Below are positions 8,077 through 16,394 of a stretch of DNA of 64,000 nucleotides, piece by piece. Position 1 is the stretch's first letter, and every line of letters starts with the position of its first letter. Below the pieces are notes generated by a model, which saw only the letters and a list, made by a program, of their open reading frames with translations, did not search any database and was not told where the DNA came from. The stretch comes from Streptomyces sp. MH60. GTDB taxonomy: Bacteria > Actinomycetota > Actinomycetes > Streptomycetales > Streptomycetaceae. A program made the position numbers and the translations under genes. The stretch covers positions 310,001 through 374,000 of the forward strand of contig NZ_MULI01000001.1 in the NCBI RefSeq assembly GCF_002939385.1, in the 5' to 3' direction.

Positions 8077-9225
8077 CTACCCCGCCCCCGGTCGTGCCGT
8101 CAGGCGCCAGAGGGACGTGGTCTCGGCGCTGCGTGCCAGGTGGAGTGGATCGGTGGCGTCCCTGGAGCGCGGGTGCCGGGGCTTGGTGTCCATCCTGCCC
8201 ACTACGCGGAGGCCTGCCGCGTGGACGGCGTCCAGCAGTTGCCGTCGTGGGCGAAGGCCGAGGTGCTCTGCGAGGTCGGACAGGACCAGCCAGCCCTCGC
8301 CACCTGGCCGCAGGTGGCCGGCGAGCCGGGTGAGGAAGCCGCTGAGCATGGCGCCGTCCGGGTCGTAGACGCCCTGTTCGACGGGGCCGGTCGGTCGGGC
8401 GGGAAGCCATGGCGGATTGCACACGACGAGGTCGGCGCGGCCTTCGGGGAACAGACCGGGGCCGCACACCTCGATGCGGTCGGCCAGCGCGAGCCTGTGG
8501 GTGTTCTCCCTGGCGCAGGTCAAGGCGCGTGAGCTGATGTCGGTGGCCACGACACGGTTGACTCCGCGGCGGGCCAGCACCGCGGCCAGGACTCCGGTCC
8601 CGGTGCCGAGATCGAACGCCGTACCGGTGGCGGGACTGTGCCGGATCGCCGACGGCAGCGGTGCGTGGGCGACCAGGTCGACGTACTCGCCTCTGACCGG
8701 GGCGAAGACGCCGTAGTGGGGGTGGATACGGGCACCCAACGCGGGCACGTCAACCCCTTTCACCCGCCACTGGTGGGCGCCGATCACTCCCAGCAGTTCC
8801 CTGAGGGACACGGCCGTGGGTCCCTTCGGCGCACCGTAGGCCTGCAGACAGGCCTGGCGGACATCGGGGGCCCGGCGCAACGCCAGGGTGTAGTCGTCGT
8901 CCAGCAGCACCAGGAGCTTGCCGAGGACTCGGGCGCGGTGGCGGCTGTGACGCCGGTAGAGGTGGAAGGACTCGCTCGGGGAAGAACCCGACCCGGGCGC
9001 TTTGCGGTCGATACGGCGGCCGATCGCTCGCAGCAGCTGCCGGGCGTTGTGGAAGTCGCCCCGCCAGAGGAGGGCTGTTCCCTCGCAGGCCAGACGGTAG
9101 GCGTCGTCGGCCTTCACCCGGTCGTCGGCGACGACGGTTTGCCGGGGAAGAGGGCTGGCGTTCTCGGAATGCCACCGGGCGGTCTGGTGTGTGTGGTCGT
9201 CGGTCCAGCGAATGGTGGACACCAC
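8077..9225 (-). CDS. SAM-dependent methyltransferase with an NPPW motif
   Basis: A 382-residue class I methyltransferase. Motif I DLGTGTG is at about 205-211, an acidic motif II follows (VVATDISS), and NPPW is at about 270-273. NPPY/W motifs mark methylation of planar amide or exocyclic nitrogens, so relatives include PrmC, RsmC and adenine methylases. The N-terminal ~190 residues form a family-specific domain. The start is one of two adjacent GTG codons (9225 or 9222) behind GAGGAG. No target-recognition domain is visible, so a protein or rRNA substrate is more likely than DNA. Confidence 0.8.
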   Translation of the reverse strand: MVSTIRWTDDHTHQTARWHSENASPLPRQTVVADDRVKADDAYRLACEGTALLWRGDFHNARQLLRAIGRRIDRKAPGSGSSPSESFHLYRRHSRHRARVLGKLLVLLDDDYTLALRRAPDVRQACLQAYGAPKGPTAVSLRELLGVIGAHQWRVKGVDVPALGARIHPHYGVFAPVRGEYVDLVAHAPLPSAIRHSPATGTAFDLGTGTGVLAAVLARRGVNRVVATDISSRALTCARENTHRLALADRIEVCGPGLFPEGRADLVVCNPPWLPARPTGPVEQGVYDPDGAMLSGFLTRLAGHLRPGGEGWLVLSDLAEHLGLRPRRQLLDAVHAAGLRVVGRMDTKPRHPRSRDATDPLHLARSAETTSLWRLTARPGAG

Positions 9226-9480
9226 GTACTCCTCGTGGTCGAACGTGCAAGGGGCACGAAGAGCACTTCGACGAGGAGCAGACCGAACCCACGCCCGTCC
9301 GAATGACAGCAGTGACAGGCGTGTGCGTTGAAGCAGGGAGTCGTTACCGCTCTGGCGTCGAAGCGCGAGAGCGGATGTCCCAGACGACCATGCCGAGCAT
9401 CGGGGTCAGACCTTCCGGAGGAGTGGCAAGCAGACTCGCACAGGTGCTGCCGTTGTTCCAAACCTTCCGGTCGGGCCGGG

Positions 9481-9703
9481 TCAGCGCGGCGAGGCAGCGG
9501 CGGTGCCCACCCGGGATCGGTGGGTGAGGATCTCCGCGTGGTGGTCCGCGGCCCAGCCGATCAGCTGCATGACGATCTCGCGCAGGCCGCGGCCGAGCGG
9601 GGCGAGGGCGTACTCCACACGCGGCGGGACCTCGGCGTAGTGGGCCGTTCTCCAGGACGGCGATGATCAGCATGCTCCACCAGTCGCCACGGGAGGCGTA
9701 CAC
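9481..9703 (-). pseudogene. Decayed HxlR-family regulator
   Basis: Two pieces of an HxlR (MarR-like winged helix) gene lie in different frames. The front piece (from about 9703) gives YASRGDWWSMLIIAVLENGP, matching the DRWSLLI helix of the family. The rear piece (from about 9633 to the TGA at 9481) gives AEVPPRVEYALAPLGRGL, the family's wing and last helix, then AADHHAEI. The recognition-helix segment between them is missing, and the conserved N-terminal Cys region is also scrambled. Frame change plus internal deletion means no functional product. Confidence 0.7.
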
Positions 9704-9930
9704 CCGACACCCGCTCGGCTCGGCCGGCAGGCGGCCGGAGCCCGCAAAGGGTGCCCCGGCCGGCGTGCATCTGGCGAGATGTGCCAGTCACCGAGAGCGG
9801 AACGAACCAGTCCGCCTCAAGCTCCGTCATGGTCATGAACTGATCGGGAGCCGCGCCCGGGGGTCCGAACCTCCCCTGGGTCATGCGGCACCCGGTGAGA
9901 CGGAGCGCACGTTCCAGAAGGAGCCCACTG

Positions 9931-10362
9931 ATGCGATTCAGCATGTCGAGCCGACGCAACGCCGCTACGTCGACGCGGCAGCGGCAACTGCCCTGGTACT
10001 CGGGCGTGGTCATGGTCGTGGCCGCGCTGACGACCGCCTGCACGGCACAGGGCGGTGGCGGGGAGGCCGAAGGGTCGTGCGCGATCGCCGCCCTGTACGG
10101 GGGCCGCACCTATACGCAGGTGGACAACGTCGACTTCACTGTGGGCGAAGCACTTGGCCCCGCCGAGTTCCCGCCCTGCGATGACACGCCGGGCCACGAC
10201 GACGATGCCGCAAGGCCCGAACCGGGCACGGCCTATGCCGTCGACGGCTTGGATCCCCGCGTAGCCATCGCGATGCGGTACACCTCGGACGAGATCATGC
10301 TCCTCGCCGTCCAACCCGGTGGCAGCCTGCCCCCAGAGATCAAGGCCCTGACACGAGGCTAG
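9931..10362 (+). CDS. DUF6281-like lipoprotein
   Basis: A 143-residue protein with a basic N-terminus, a hydrophobic stretch and a lipobox-like LTTAC near residue 35, so it is probably anchored on the outer face of the membrane. The mature part carries the pattern of the small actinobacterial DUF6281 family (SCAIAALYGGRTY, VDNVDFTVG, FPPCDDTPGHDDD, then a C-terminal LPPEIKAL). Function is unknown for the family. ATG 9931 has AAGGAG eight bases upstream. Two Cys in the mature domain could form a disulfide. Confidence 0.75.
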   Translation: MRFSMSSRRNAATSTRQRQLPWYSGVVMVVAALTTACTAQGGGGEAEGSCAIAALYGGRTYTQVDNVDFTVGEALGPAEFPPCDDTPGHDDDAARPEPGTAYAVDGLDPRVAIAMRYTSDEIMLLAVQPGGSLPPEIKALTRG

Positions 10363-10453
10363 GGTGGGATCAGGCGTGCGGACCCGAGGAAGACGCCTGT
10401 ATCACCACTGCTTCCGGCGGTTGATGCACCGTTCGACGGTGTTGCGCAGCCGG

Positions 10454-11923
10454 TCAGTTGTAGTGCCCCCACCGGCGTCCGAGGGTGTCGTACATGTACC
10501 GGGGCAGGCCCTCGATGGCGCTGGTGCGGAACGGGCGGCCGTCGTCGTCGATGCGGACGGTGCCCGTGCGGCCCTGGGAGGACCAGTCCAGCTCCAGGTA
10601 CCAGCGGCAGTCGCACGAGCTGGTCCCGGCCGTGACCAGCAGCACCTCGGGGTCCTTCGCGGAGACGCGGTAGGGCATGCGCACGGCCGGGATGGGCGTG
10701 CCGGCGTCGTTCCCGGCGACCGCGCGGGCGATGGGGCGGTCCTTGTCCAGGTCCACGGCGAAGTACCGGGGAGTGATGGAGCCGCCGCAACCCTGGTCCA
10801 TCGCATAGGCATTGCCCTCGGCCGGCGCCGTGCGGCCGACCACGCGCACGCGCAGCGCCTCCAGCACGACGGCCGTGTCGCTGCGCCCCTGCACCGAGAA
10901 CTGCACCAGCGTCTCGCCGCCGTGCACCGCGCTCTGCGTCGCCGCCCAGGGCGCCGCGTCCTGCGGGGCGGGGGGAGGGGGGACCTGGCTCGGCGGCTTG
11001 GCGATCACGTAGTCGTGACCGCAACCCAACTTCCATGCCTGTGAGTTGACGGACCAGGTGAGTGGCAGTCCGGCGGGCTGTTCGCCGCGCGAGGAGGCGG
11101 ATGTCGCGCCGGGCGGGCGAGAGGCACCCGGCTTCTTCTTCGCAGTGGCGGAGCCCGAAGGCCGCGCCGAGGTCCCGGAGGCGCCGGAGGTGTCGGAGCT
11201 GGGGGCGCCGCTCGGGCTGGGGGAGGCCCCCCGCCGCTCGGCCGACCTGGCCTCCGCCGTACCGGACGCCGTAGGGCCGGCGACCTGGACAGAACCGTCG
11301 GCGGACGACCGCCGCCCGTCCGGCAGCGCGGACAGGGTCCCGAGCGTCGCGAGCACGGCACAGACGGAGGCCAGCCCGACCACGAGACGTCTGCGGCGGT
11401 GCCAGCGGCGGCGCGGTCGCGGGGGCGCGGTCGCCCAGGACGGTCCGGACGCACGGGCTGCTTCGGCGCCCGAGTCGCTGGTGTCCTGCGGCGCGGAGTC
11501 CGCCGGGGCCACCGATCCGCCGTCGGCTGTCGGCGCCGTGTCCGGTGCGGTGCCGTCCTCCACCCCTGGGTCCGGCCCGTCCGCCGCGTCGTTCACGGCT
11601 TCCACCGCCGCGGCACCGGCCGCGCTCACCCCCGCCTCCGCCGTACGAGGCCGGCGGCGGGCCGCCACTGCCCTGAGCCAACGACGGTGAAGTTCCAGGC
11701 GTTGCTCCGAGGTCGCCCCGCACAGGGCCGCGAAGCGTTCCACGGGGGCGAAGTCGAGCGGTACCGCGTCGCCCGCGCAGTAGCGGTGCAGCGTCGAGGT
11801 GTTCATGCCCAGACGGCGGGCCAGCGAGCCGTAGCTGCGGTCCGTGCGCTCCTTCAGCGCCCGCAGCAGCGCCGCGAACCCGGCCACCTCGTCGATGCCG
11901 TCGCCGTCCTCCTGTGCCGACAC
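10454..11923 (-). CDS. Membrane-anchored protein with an N-terminal helix-turn-helix
   Basis: A 489-residue protein. Residues about 10-70 form an XRE-like helix-turn-helix (LLRALKERTDRSYGSLARRL, NTSTLHRYC). An Ala/Pro/Asp-rich linker leads to a basic patch and one membrane segment near residue 165 (LVVGLASVCAVLATLGTL). A long Ser/Thr/Pro/Ala-rich spacer then leads to a C-terminal ~190-residue domain with several Cys (LGCGHDYVI, DQGCGGS, SSCDCRWYLELDW) that would be outside the cell. This one-pass architecture occurs repeatedly in Streptomyces, with no established role. GTG 11923 was chosen because the frame further upstream is only low-complexity sequence. Divergent from a secreted protein gene. 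Confidence 0.8.
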   Translation of the reverse strand: MSAQEDGDGIDEVAGFAALLRALKERTDRSYGSLARRLGMNTSTLHRYCAGDAVPLDFAPVERFAALCGATSEQRLELHRRWLRAVAARRRPRTAEAGVSAAGAAAVEAVNDAADGPDPGVEDGTAPDTAPTADGGSVAPADSAPQDTSDSGAEAARASGPSWATAPPRPRRRWHRRRRLVVGLASVCAVLATLGTLSALPDGRRSSADGSVQVAGPTASGTAEARSAERRGASPSPSGAPSSDTSGASGTSARPSGSATAKKKPGASRPPGATSASSRGEQPAGLPLTWSVNSQAWKLGCGHDYVIAKPPSQVPPPPAPQDAAPWAATQSAVHGGETLVQFSVQGRSDTAVVLEALRVRVVGRTAPAEGNAYAMDQGCGGSITPRYFAVDLDKDRPIARAVAGNDAGTPIPAVRMPYRVSAKDPEVLLVTAGTSSCDCRWYLELDWSSQGRTGTVRIDDDGRPFRTSAIEGLPRYMYDTLGRRWGHYN

Positions 11924-12154
11924 AGGTCCACCCGTCCTCGTACGACCCGTCTGGCCCGGGACGGTATCCCAGGCACCCCATGTACCTGCACGTCGGACGG
12001 GCTGGGATGGTTCCACCCCGCCCGATCGGCCGTCGGCTGTTGCGCCCGGCCGCCGTGACCGCAGATGCTCTTGGTGCCGCACCGACCAGGCCCGGGCCGA
12101 CCAGCCGGCTCTCCGCGGCAGCCACGTCCACGCATCACCCACGGGGGAACGCCC

Positions 12155-12778
12155 ATGTCGCTGCGCATCCGAACAAGCGCGCTCACCGCACTCACCGTCG
12201 CCGGACTCGCGGCGGCCACGGCCCTCACGGCACCGGCCGCCGACGCCGCGCCGAAGGCTGCCGCGCCCACGTTCCTGTCGGCGTCCCAGTTGCCGCCGCA
12301 CCCGACGTCGACCTGGACCGCCGGGCCCGTCACCGACGGGTTCCCGGAGCAACTCGGCCTCTGCGTGAGCACGGAGGGCGTGCCTTCCTACGATTACCGG
12401 CACCGGCAGTTCTGGACCGACCTGGACACCAGCGCCGTGCAGTTGACCGTCGTGACGGGCTCAGCCGGCCAGGCCAAGGCCCTGGCGAAGCACTACGACG
12501 ACCTGATCCGCACCTGCGCGGACCGCATCGAGGAGTCCTCGCCCGACGTCGAGGCCGAGGGCCGCGACTACGGCAAGCTGCCGGTCGAGGAGGGCGCCCG
12601 CGTCCGTGGCCTGCACACCGAGACGTCCTGGGGCGCCACCGACATCGCCCTGCTGTCGGTCGGGCGGGACGGCAGGACCGTCACCGTCGTCAAGTGGGGA
12701 CAGATGGGCGACTTCCAGAACGCGCCCGTGGCCGCCTTCAAGAAGACCACGAGCACGGCCGTCGACAAGCTGTACTGA
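12155..12778 (+). CDS. Secreted protein of unknown function
   Basis: A 207-residue protein with a clear signal peptide (MSLRIRTSALTAL, hydrophobic core, Ala-rich cleavage near residue 31). The mature part has two Cys (GLCVST and IRTCAD) that may pair, and a fold reminiscent of extracellular sensor domains in actinobacteria, but I do not recognise the family with confidence. ATG 12155 follows a GGGGGA site. It diverges from the HTH/membrane protein gene across 231 bp, so the two could be co-regulated. Confidence 0.75.
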   Translation: MSLRIRTSALTALTVAGLAAATALTAPAADAAPKAAAPTFLSASQLPPHPTSTWTAGPVTDGFPEQLGLCVSTEGVPSYDYRHRQFWTDLDTSAVQLTVVTGSAGQAKALAKHYDDLIRTCADRIEESSPDVEAEGRDYGKLPVEEGARVRGLHTETSWGATDIALLSVGRDGRTVTVVKWGQMGDFQNAPVAAFKKTTSTAVDKLY

Positions 12779-12800
12779 CCGGACGGCCGCCGAAAGGACC

Positions 12801-12838
12801 GGGCCGTCCTCCCGCCACGGGGGTCGGGAGGACGGCCC
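12801..12838 (+). terminator. Rho-independent-type terminator
   Basis: A perfect 14-bp stem, GGGCCGTCCTCCCG (12801-12814) and its complement (12825-12838), with a 10-nt loop, 22 bp after the stop of the secreted protein gene. Confidence 0.8.
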
Positions 12839-13213
12839 CGTACCGGTCGTCTGACCGGCCGGGGCGGCGTCCGCGGCCAAGAGACAAAGCTGCTGCCCTG
12901 CTGCCCTGCGGACATGCGGTGGTCGCGCTCCGCTCGGTATTCGGTACGCCAATCACCGGTGAACGGCCCGCACATCAGCAGGAGTGCCCGATCAGCACTG
13001 GCATGAGCCCTGGTTGGAGCAGCCTGACGCCGTACGTGCGCCGTACACCACCGCTCCGGACAATCGAACAAGCCTGTCGCGGTCTGTCGCGCTGTATCCC
13101 CTCGTGTTTCCCCTTGGTTGTCCCGCAGGTGCCGGGGAAGAGGGGGAGAAGGGGGAAGCACAGAGGCTGAGAAGGACCGCAACTCAGGTTGCCGAGGACA
13201 GGAGAGCGACCCA
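12839..13213. other. Intergenic region before the PRC-barrel gene, no gene seen
   Basis: About 375 bp with no family-like translation on either strand. The last 90 bp are purine-rich (repeated GGGGAAG/GGGGAGAAG) and end in the AGGAGAG ribosome site of the next gene. I could not assign a promoter. Confidence 0.5.
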
Positions 13214-13561
13214 ATGGGAAGTGTCTGGATGTACGCGCCGGAGATCGGGTACGGGGCCCAGCAGTCGTTGGTGGGCTTCACAGTGGAGGCCGCCGACGGC
13301 GTCATCGGACACGTGGACCGTCAGCAGGACCAGCCCGGCATGCAGCACCTCGTCGTCGACACCGGAGTGTGGAAGTTCGGCAGAAGCGTCCTGATCCCGG
13401 CCGGCGCCGTCACCGGCATCGACACCGAGGCGCAGAAGGTGCACGTCGCACCGTCCCGGGACGAGATCAAAGCCGCTCCCCGTTTTGCCACCGACAGCGA
13501 GACGGCCGACCCCGGCTACCTGTCCGGGGTCGGCGACTACTACTTGTCCCTTCGTACCTGA
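13214..13561 (+). CDS. PRC-barrel domain protein
   Basis: A 115-residue protein that is essentially one PRC-barrel: a GFTVEAADGVIGHVD core strand, the HLVVDTGVWKFGRSVLIP segment, then VTGIDTEAQKVHV. PRC-barrels are small beta-barrels in RNA-processing, photosynthetic and stress proteins; in Streptomyces many stand-alone copies are of unknown role. ATG 13214 follows AGGAG by ten bases. The stop codon lies inside a 17-bp tandem duplication. Confidence 0.85.
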   Translation: MGSVWMYAPEIGYGAQQSLVGFTVEAADGVIGHVDRQQDQPGMQHLVVDTGVWKFGRSVLIPAGAVTGIDTEAQKVHVAPSRDEIKAAPRFATDSETADPGYLSGVGDYYLSLRT

Positions 13562-13591
13562 GCCCCAGCAAACCCTGAGCCCCGGCAAACC
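13558..13591. repeat. 17-bp tandem repeat spanning the PRC-barrel stop codon
   Basis: CTGAGCCCCAGCAAACC (13558-13574) is followed immediately by CTGAGCCCCGGCAAACC (13575-13591), with one difference. The first copy contains the TGA stop of the PRC-barrel gene. Confidence 0.85.
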
Positions 13592-13618
13592 GCGTAACCA
13601 CTTTTGCCCTGGGGCAAT

Positions 13619-13648
13619 TTCCCGCCCGCGGGCTCAGACGGGCGGGAA
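13619..13648. terminator. Bidirectional terminator between PRC-barrel and hydrolase genes
   Basis: Arms TTCCCGCCCG (13619-13628) and CGGGCGGGAA (13639-13648) form a 10-bp stem with a 10-nt loop between convergent genes. A smaller TTGCCC/GGGCAA hairpin precedes it at 13603-13616. Confidence 0.7.
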
Positions 13649-13664
13649 CTCTCCTGGCTCCTGA

Positions 13665-14792
13665 TCAGGCGAGATTCCCGGTGAAGAACGCGTCGAGCCT
13701 GTCGAACGGAATGAGTTCCCTGCGGTCGTACAGGTCGACGTGGTCCGCGCCCGGAATGATCAGGAGATCGGCGGTGTCGCGGGCCATCGCCTGCACATCC
13801 TCGGAGTAGTAGCGGGAGTGCGCGTCGGCGCCGGCCACCAGAAGGGCCTTGCGGGGCGCCAGCAGATCGATGTTCGTCATCTGCCGGAAGGCGAAGAACG
13901 ACATCGGCGTTGTTGCGGTCCACGCCGTGGTGGAGTTGATGGAGCGCGGGTGGTAGCCGCGCTCGGTGCGGTAGTAGTCGAAGAAGATCTTCGTGATCGG
14001 GTCGGCGTCCGCCGGGAGGGTCTTGGGCAGCACGCGGTGCGAGGGGGCGACATCGCCGTCCTTGTCGAAGGGGATCTCGTGGGATCCGCGCGCGAAGGTG
14101 CCGTTCTCGGCGTCGATCCAGCGCTGCCGGCTGAGGTGGTCCACGATCTTCTGGCGCTGCTCACGCGTGTAGTAGTCCTCGTGGCCGCGGGACATGCTGC
14201 GGGACATGTCGTACATCGAGGCCGTGGCGACCGCCTTGATACGGCTGTCCGCGGCCGCCGCGGTGAGCGCCATGCCGCTCAGGCCGCAGATGCCCTGCAC
14301 GCCGATCCGTTCGCGGTCGACGATCTTCTGCAGGCCGAGGAAGTCCACGGCGGAGCTGAAGTCCTCGGTGAAGATGTCGGGCGAGGCCACATCGCGCACC
14401 CTGCCACCGCTCTCCCCGGTGAAAGAGGGGTCGAAGGCGAGGGCGACGTAGCCGCGGCGGGCGAACTCGTTGGCGTAGAGCCCCGAGGACTGTTCCTTGA
14501 CCGCGCCGAACGGACCGCTGACCACCAGGGCGGGCAGCCTGCCCCCGGTGTTCTTCGGCACGTAGAGGTCCGCGGCGACCTCGATGCCGTACCGGTTCTC
14601 GAACCGCACGGAGGTCCGCCTGACGTTCCGGTCCAGAGTGAAGGTGTAGCCGCCCATGCCCCTGGTCCTGCCCTGTCCAGCGGCGCCCGCGGCGCGGCCG
14701 GTCTCCGCACCGAAGGCGGGCACGCCCGTGAAGGAGGCGGTGGTGGCGGCGCCGGTGGCGGCGATCAGTCCGAGCGCTTTGCGACGTTCCAT
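13665..14792 (-). CDS. Exported alpha/beta hydrolase (YcjY/dienelactone-hydrolase-like)
   Basis: A 375-residue protein with a Tat-like leader (ERRKALGLIAATGAATTASF) and an alpha/beta hydrolase body: LPALVVSGPFGAVKEQSSG around the oxyanion strand, a nucleophile-elbow-like GICGLSG, and a C-terminal IPGADHVDLYD holding the catalytic His. The elbow offers both Cys and Ser as candidate nucleophiles, as in related YcjY-type proteins. Start ATG 14792 is immediately before the RRK leader. Its upstream region carries an operator-like element shared with the promoter region of the next XRE regulator, suggesting one regulon. Confidence 0.85.
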   Translation of the reverse strand: MERRKALGLIAATGAATTASFTGVPAFGAETGRAAGAAGQGRTRGMGGYTFTLDRNVRRTSVRFENRYGIEVAADLYVPKNTGGRLPALVVSGPFGAVKEQSSGLYANEFARRGYVALAFDPSFTGESGGRVRDVASPDIFTEDFSSAVDFLGLQKIVDRERIGVQGICGLSGMALTAAAADSRIKAVATASMYDMSRSMSRGHEDYYTREQRQKIVDHLSRQRWIDAENGTFARGSHEIPFDKDGDVAPSHRVLPKTLPADADPITKIFFDYYRTERGYHPRSINSTTAWTATTPMSFFAFRQMTNIDLLAPRKALLVAGADAHSRYYSEDVQAMARDTADLLIIPGADHVDLYDRRELIPFDRLDAFFTGNLA

Positions 14793-14903
14793 GGAGTGAA
14801 CCTCATATTCGATGGGTGGGGGAAGGCACGACGGTCGATGGGGTTGACCGAGGCGCGCATCCAGGGAATCGCTTCTGCGCCCGCTGTGGCAGGTCGGGCT
14901 TAT

Positions 14904-14926
14904 GGGGGGTGCAAGCGCAACCCCCC
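14904..14926. promoter_or_regulatory. Operator-like element, copy 1, upstream of the hydrolase
   Basis: Arms GGGGGGT (14904-14910) and ACCCCCC (14920-14926) flank a 9-nt spacer GCAAGCGCA. The element closely matches the one at 16342-16363, including the preceding TAT. It lies 112 bp upstream of the hydrolase start and is a probable binding site of the nearby MmyB-type XRE regulator (inference). Confidence 0.6.
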
Positions 14927-15032
14927 CACCTGCGGGGCGTGCGACCTGGCGTGGAGGGCGCACCAACACCTCCCGGACAGGGTGTTGATGTGCATCACCA
15001 CCGCGATGGCTCACCTCCGGCCTCCCGTGCGG

Positions 15033-16259
15033 TTAGCGGCGTCGCTGACGGAGAGCGATGGCGGTGGTGGGGATCAAGGTAAGGGCGGCGACGGCGGTGC
15101 CGACCATGGCGGGGCCGGTGGTCCCGAGCGAAGTGTCGAGAGTGAGGCCGGCGATCCAGGAGCCGATGGCGGTGCCGAGGTTGAAGGCCGAGACGGTCAG
15201 GGCGGAGGCAAGGACGGGCGCCTGGCGGGCGAAGCGGACGGCCAGAGACATCAGCACCGGGTTGGCGCCGAGGCCGAAGAAGCCCAGCAGGGCGACCAGA
15301 ACGATGGTGGGGGCGGTGTAGCCGGCCAGCAGGGAGATCGCCAGGAGCAGGAGCGTTGCTCCCGCGGCGGCCGCGATGGTCACCGTGTGCGGTCGGCGGT
15401 CGCCCAGACGGCCACCGACGAGCGACCCGGCCAGGGCGCCGAGGCCGAACCCGACCAGGACCAGCGGCACGATCCCGGAGGCGATGCCCGACCGGTCGGT
15501 CAGCAGCGGCGAGATGTAGGAGTACGCCGCCAGCACACCGCCGGTCGTGGTGGCGCAGGCCGCCAGTACCAGCCAGAGGCGGCCGGAGCGCAGAGCGGTC
15601 AGCTCCGAGCGGATCGATACCGCCTGCTGATCGCCACCCTCATGAGGGACGGTGCGGGCGATGAGCGCGATGGCCGCCGCGGAGAGGGCGGCAAGGGCCC
15701 AGAACGGTCCGCGCCAGCCGACGAGCTGCCCGGCGAACGCGCCCAGCGGCACGCCGACGACGTTGGCGAGCATGGCTCCGGCGCCGACCAGGCCCAGGGC
15801 GCGGGAACTGGCGGCGAGGCCCGCGGCGTGTGCGGCGGCCACATTGGCCACGGCCCAGAAGGCGCCGGTGGCGATCGCGGTCAGGAAGCGTGCCGCCAGG
15901 ACCAGGGTGAAGTTCGTGCTGAGGGCGACGATGACGTGCCCCGCGGCGAAGATGCCCAGGGCGAGCATCAGTGTCAGCCGTTTGGGCAGCCGCAACGTGA
16001 GCATCGCCATCAACGGAGCGCCGACGATCATTCCGATGGCGAAGACAGTGATCATCAGACCGGTCTGGGCGACGCTGACCTGCAGGTCTCCCGCGATCTC
16101 GGGCAGCAGACCGGCCACGACGAACTCGGTGGTGCCCATCAGGAACGTGCCCAGCGCGAGCACGTACACGACGAGCGGAAGCCGGGAGGGCACTGCCTGC
16201 TGAGGCTGCTCAGCCCGTGCTCCGGCGGGGGCGTGGAGGGTTCCTCCTCGCGTACTCAA
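15033..16259 (-). CDS. MFS drug exporter (Cmx/CmrA-like DHA1 family)
   Basis: A 408-residue, 12-helix transporter that begins with the family signature VVYVLALGTFLMGTTEFVVA, then GLLPEIAGDLQVSV and the motif-A-like loop LTLRLPKRLTLM. Closest in style to actinobacterial chloramphenicol/drug:H+ antiporters, although the drug cannot be predicted. TTG 16259 is chosen because GGAGAG lies five bases upstream; a GTG at 16193 has no ribosome site. Divergent from an XRE regulator with an operator-like palindrome in the gap, so it is likely repressed or activated by that neighbour. Confidence 0.85.
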   Translation of the reverse strand: MSTRGGTLHAPAGARAEQPQQAVPSRLPLVVYVLALGTFLMGTTEFVVAGLLPEIAGDLQVSVAQTGLMITVFAIGMIVGAPLMAMLTLRLPKRLTLMLALGIFAAGHVIVALSTNFTLVLAARFLTAIATGAFWAVANVAAAHAAGLAASSRALGLVGAGAMLANVVGVPLGAFAGQLVGWRGPFWALAALSAAAIALIARTVPHEGGDQQAVSIRSELTALRSGRLWLVLAACATTTGGVLAAYSYISPLLTDRSGIASGIVPLVLVGFGLGALAGSLVGGRLGDRRPHTVTIAAAAGATLLLLAISLLAGYTAPTIVLVALLGFFGLGANPVLMSLAVRFARQAPVLASALTVSAFNLGTAIGSWIAGLTLDTSLGTTGPAMVGTAVAALTLIPTTAIALRQRRR

Positions 16260-16341
16260 GGTTGCTCTCCATGGGTGTCGTGATCGGGGTACGTGTCCCA
16301 GGAGACCGGCATCTCCGCAGGTGGAGAAGGTCGTGTCTATA

Positions 16342-16363
16342 GGGGGTACAAGCTCAACCTCCC
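16342..16363. promoter_or_regulatory. Operator-like element, copy 2, between the MFS and XRE genes
   Basis: GGGGGT (16342-16347), spacer ACAAGCTCA, then ACCTCCC (16357-16363). It differs from copy 1 at only a few positions and sits in the 135-bp divergent gap, 32 bp before the XRE start codon. Confidence 0.6.
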
Positions 16364-16394
16364 TCCCCGCGCCCCCTTGGCTACGGTGGAACGC

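Noticed and set aside
9226..9480. Cys-rich short reading frame (HACHCCH) before the methyltransferase, possibly a cysteine leader peptide
   Set aside because: No ribosome site at a plausible start, no attenuator hairpin, and the downstream gene is not in cysteine metabolism.
13740..16283. 847-codon open frame on the plus strand
   Set aside because: It lies antisense to the exported hydrolase and the MFS gene, which both match known families. Its translation is Gly/Arg/Asp-rich low-complexity sequence typical of GC-rich shadows.
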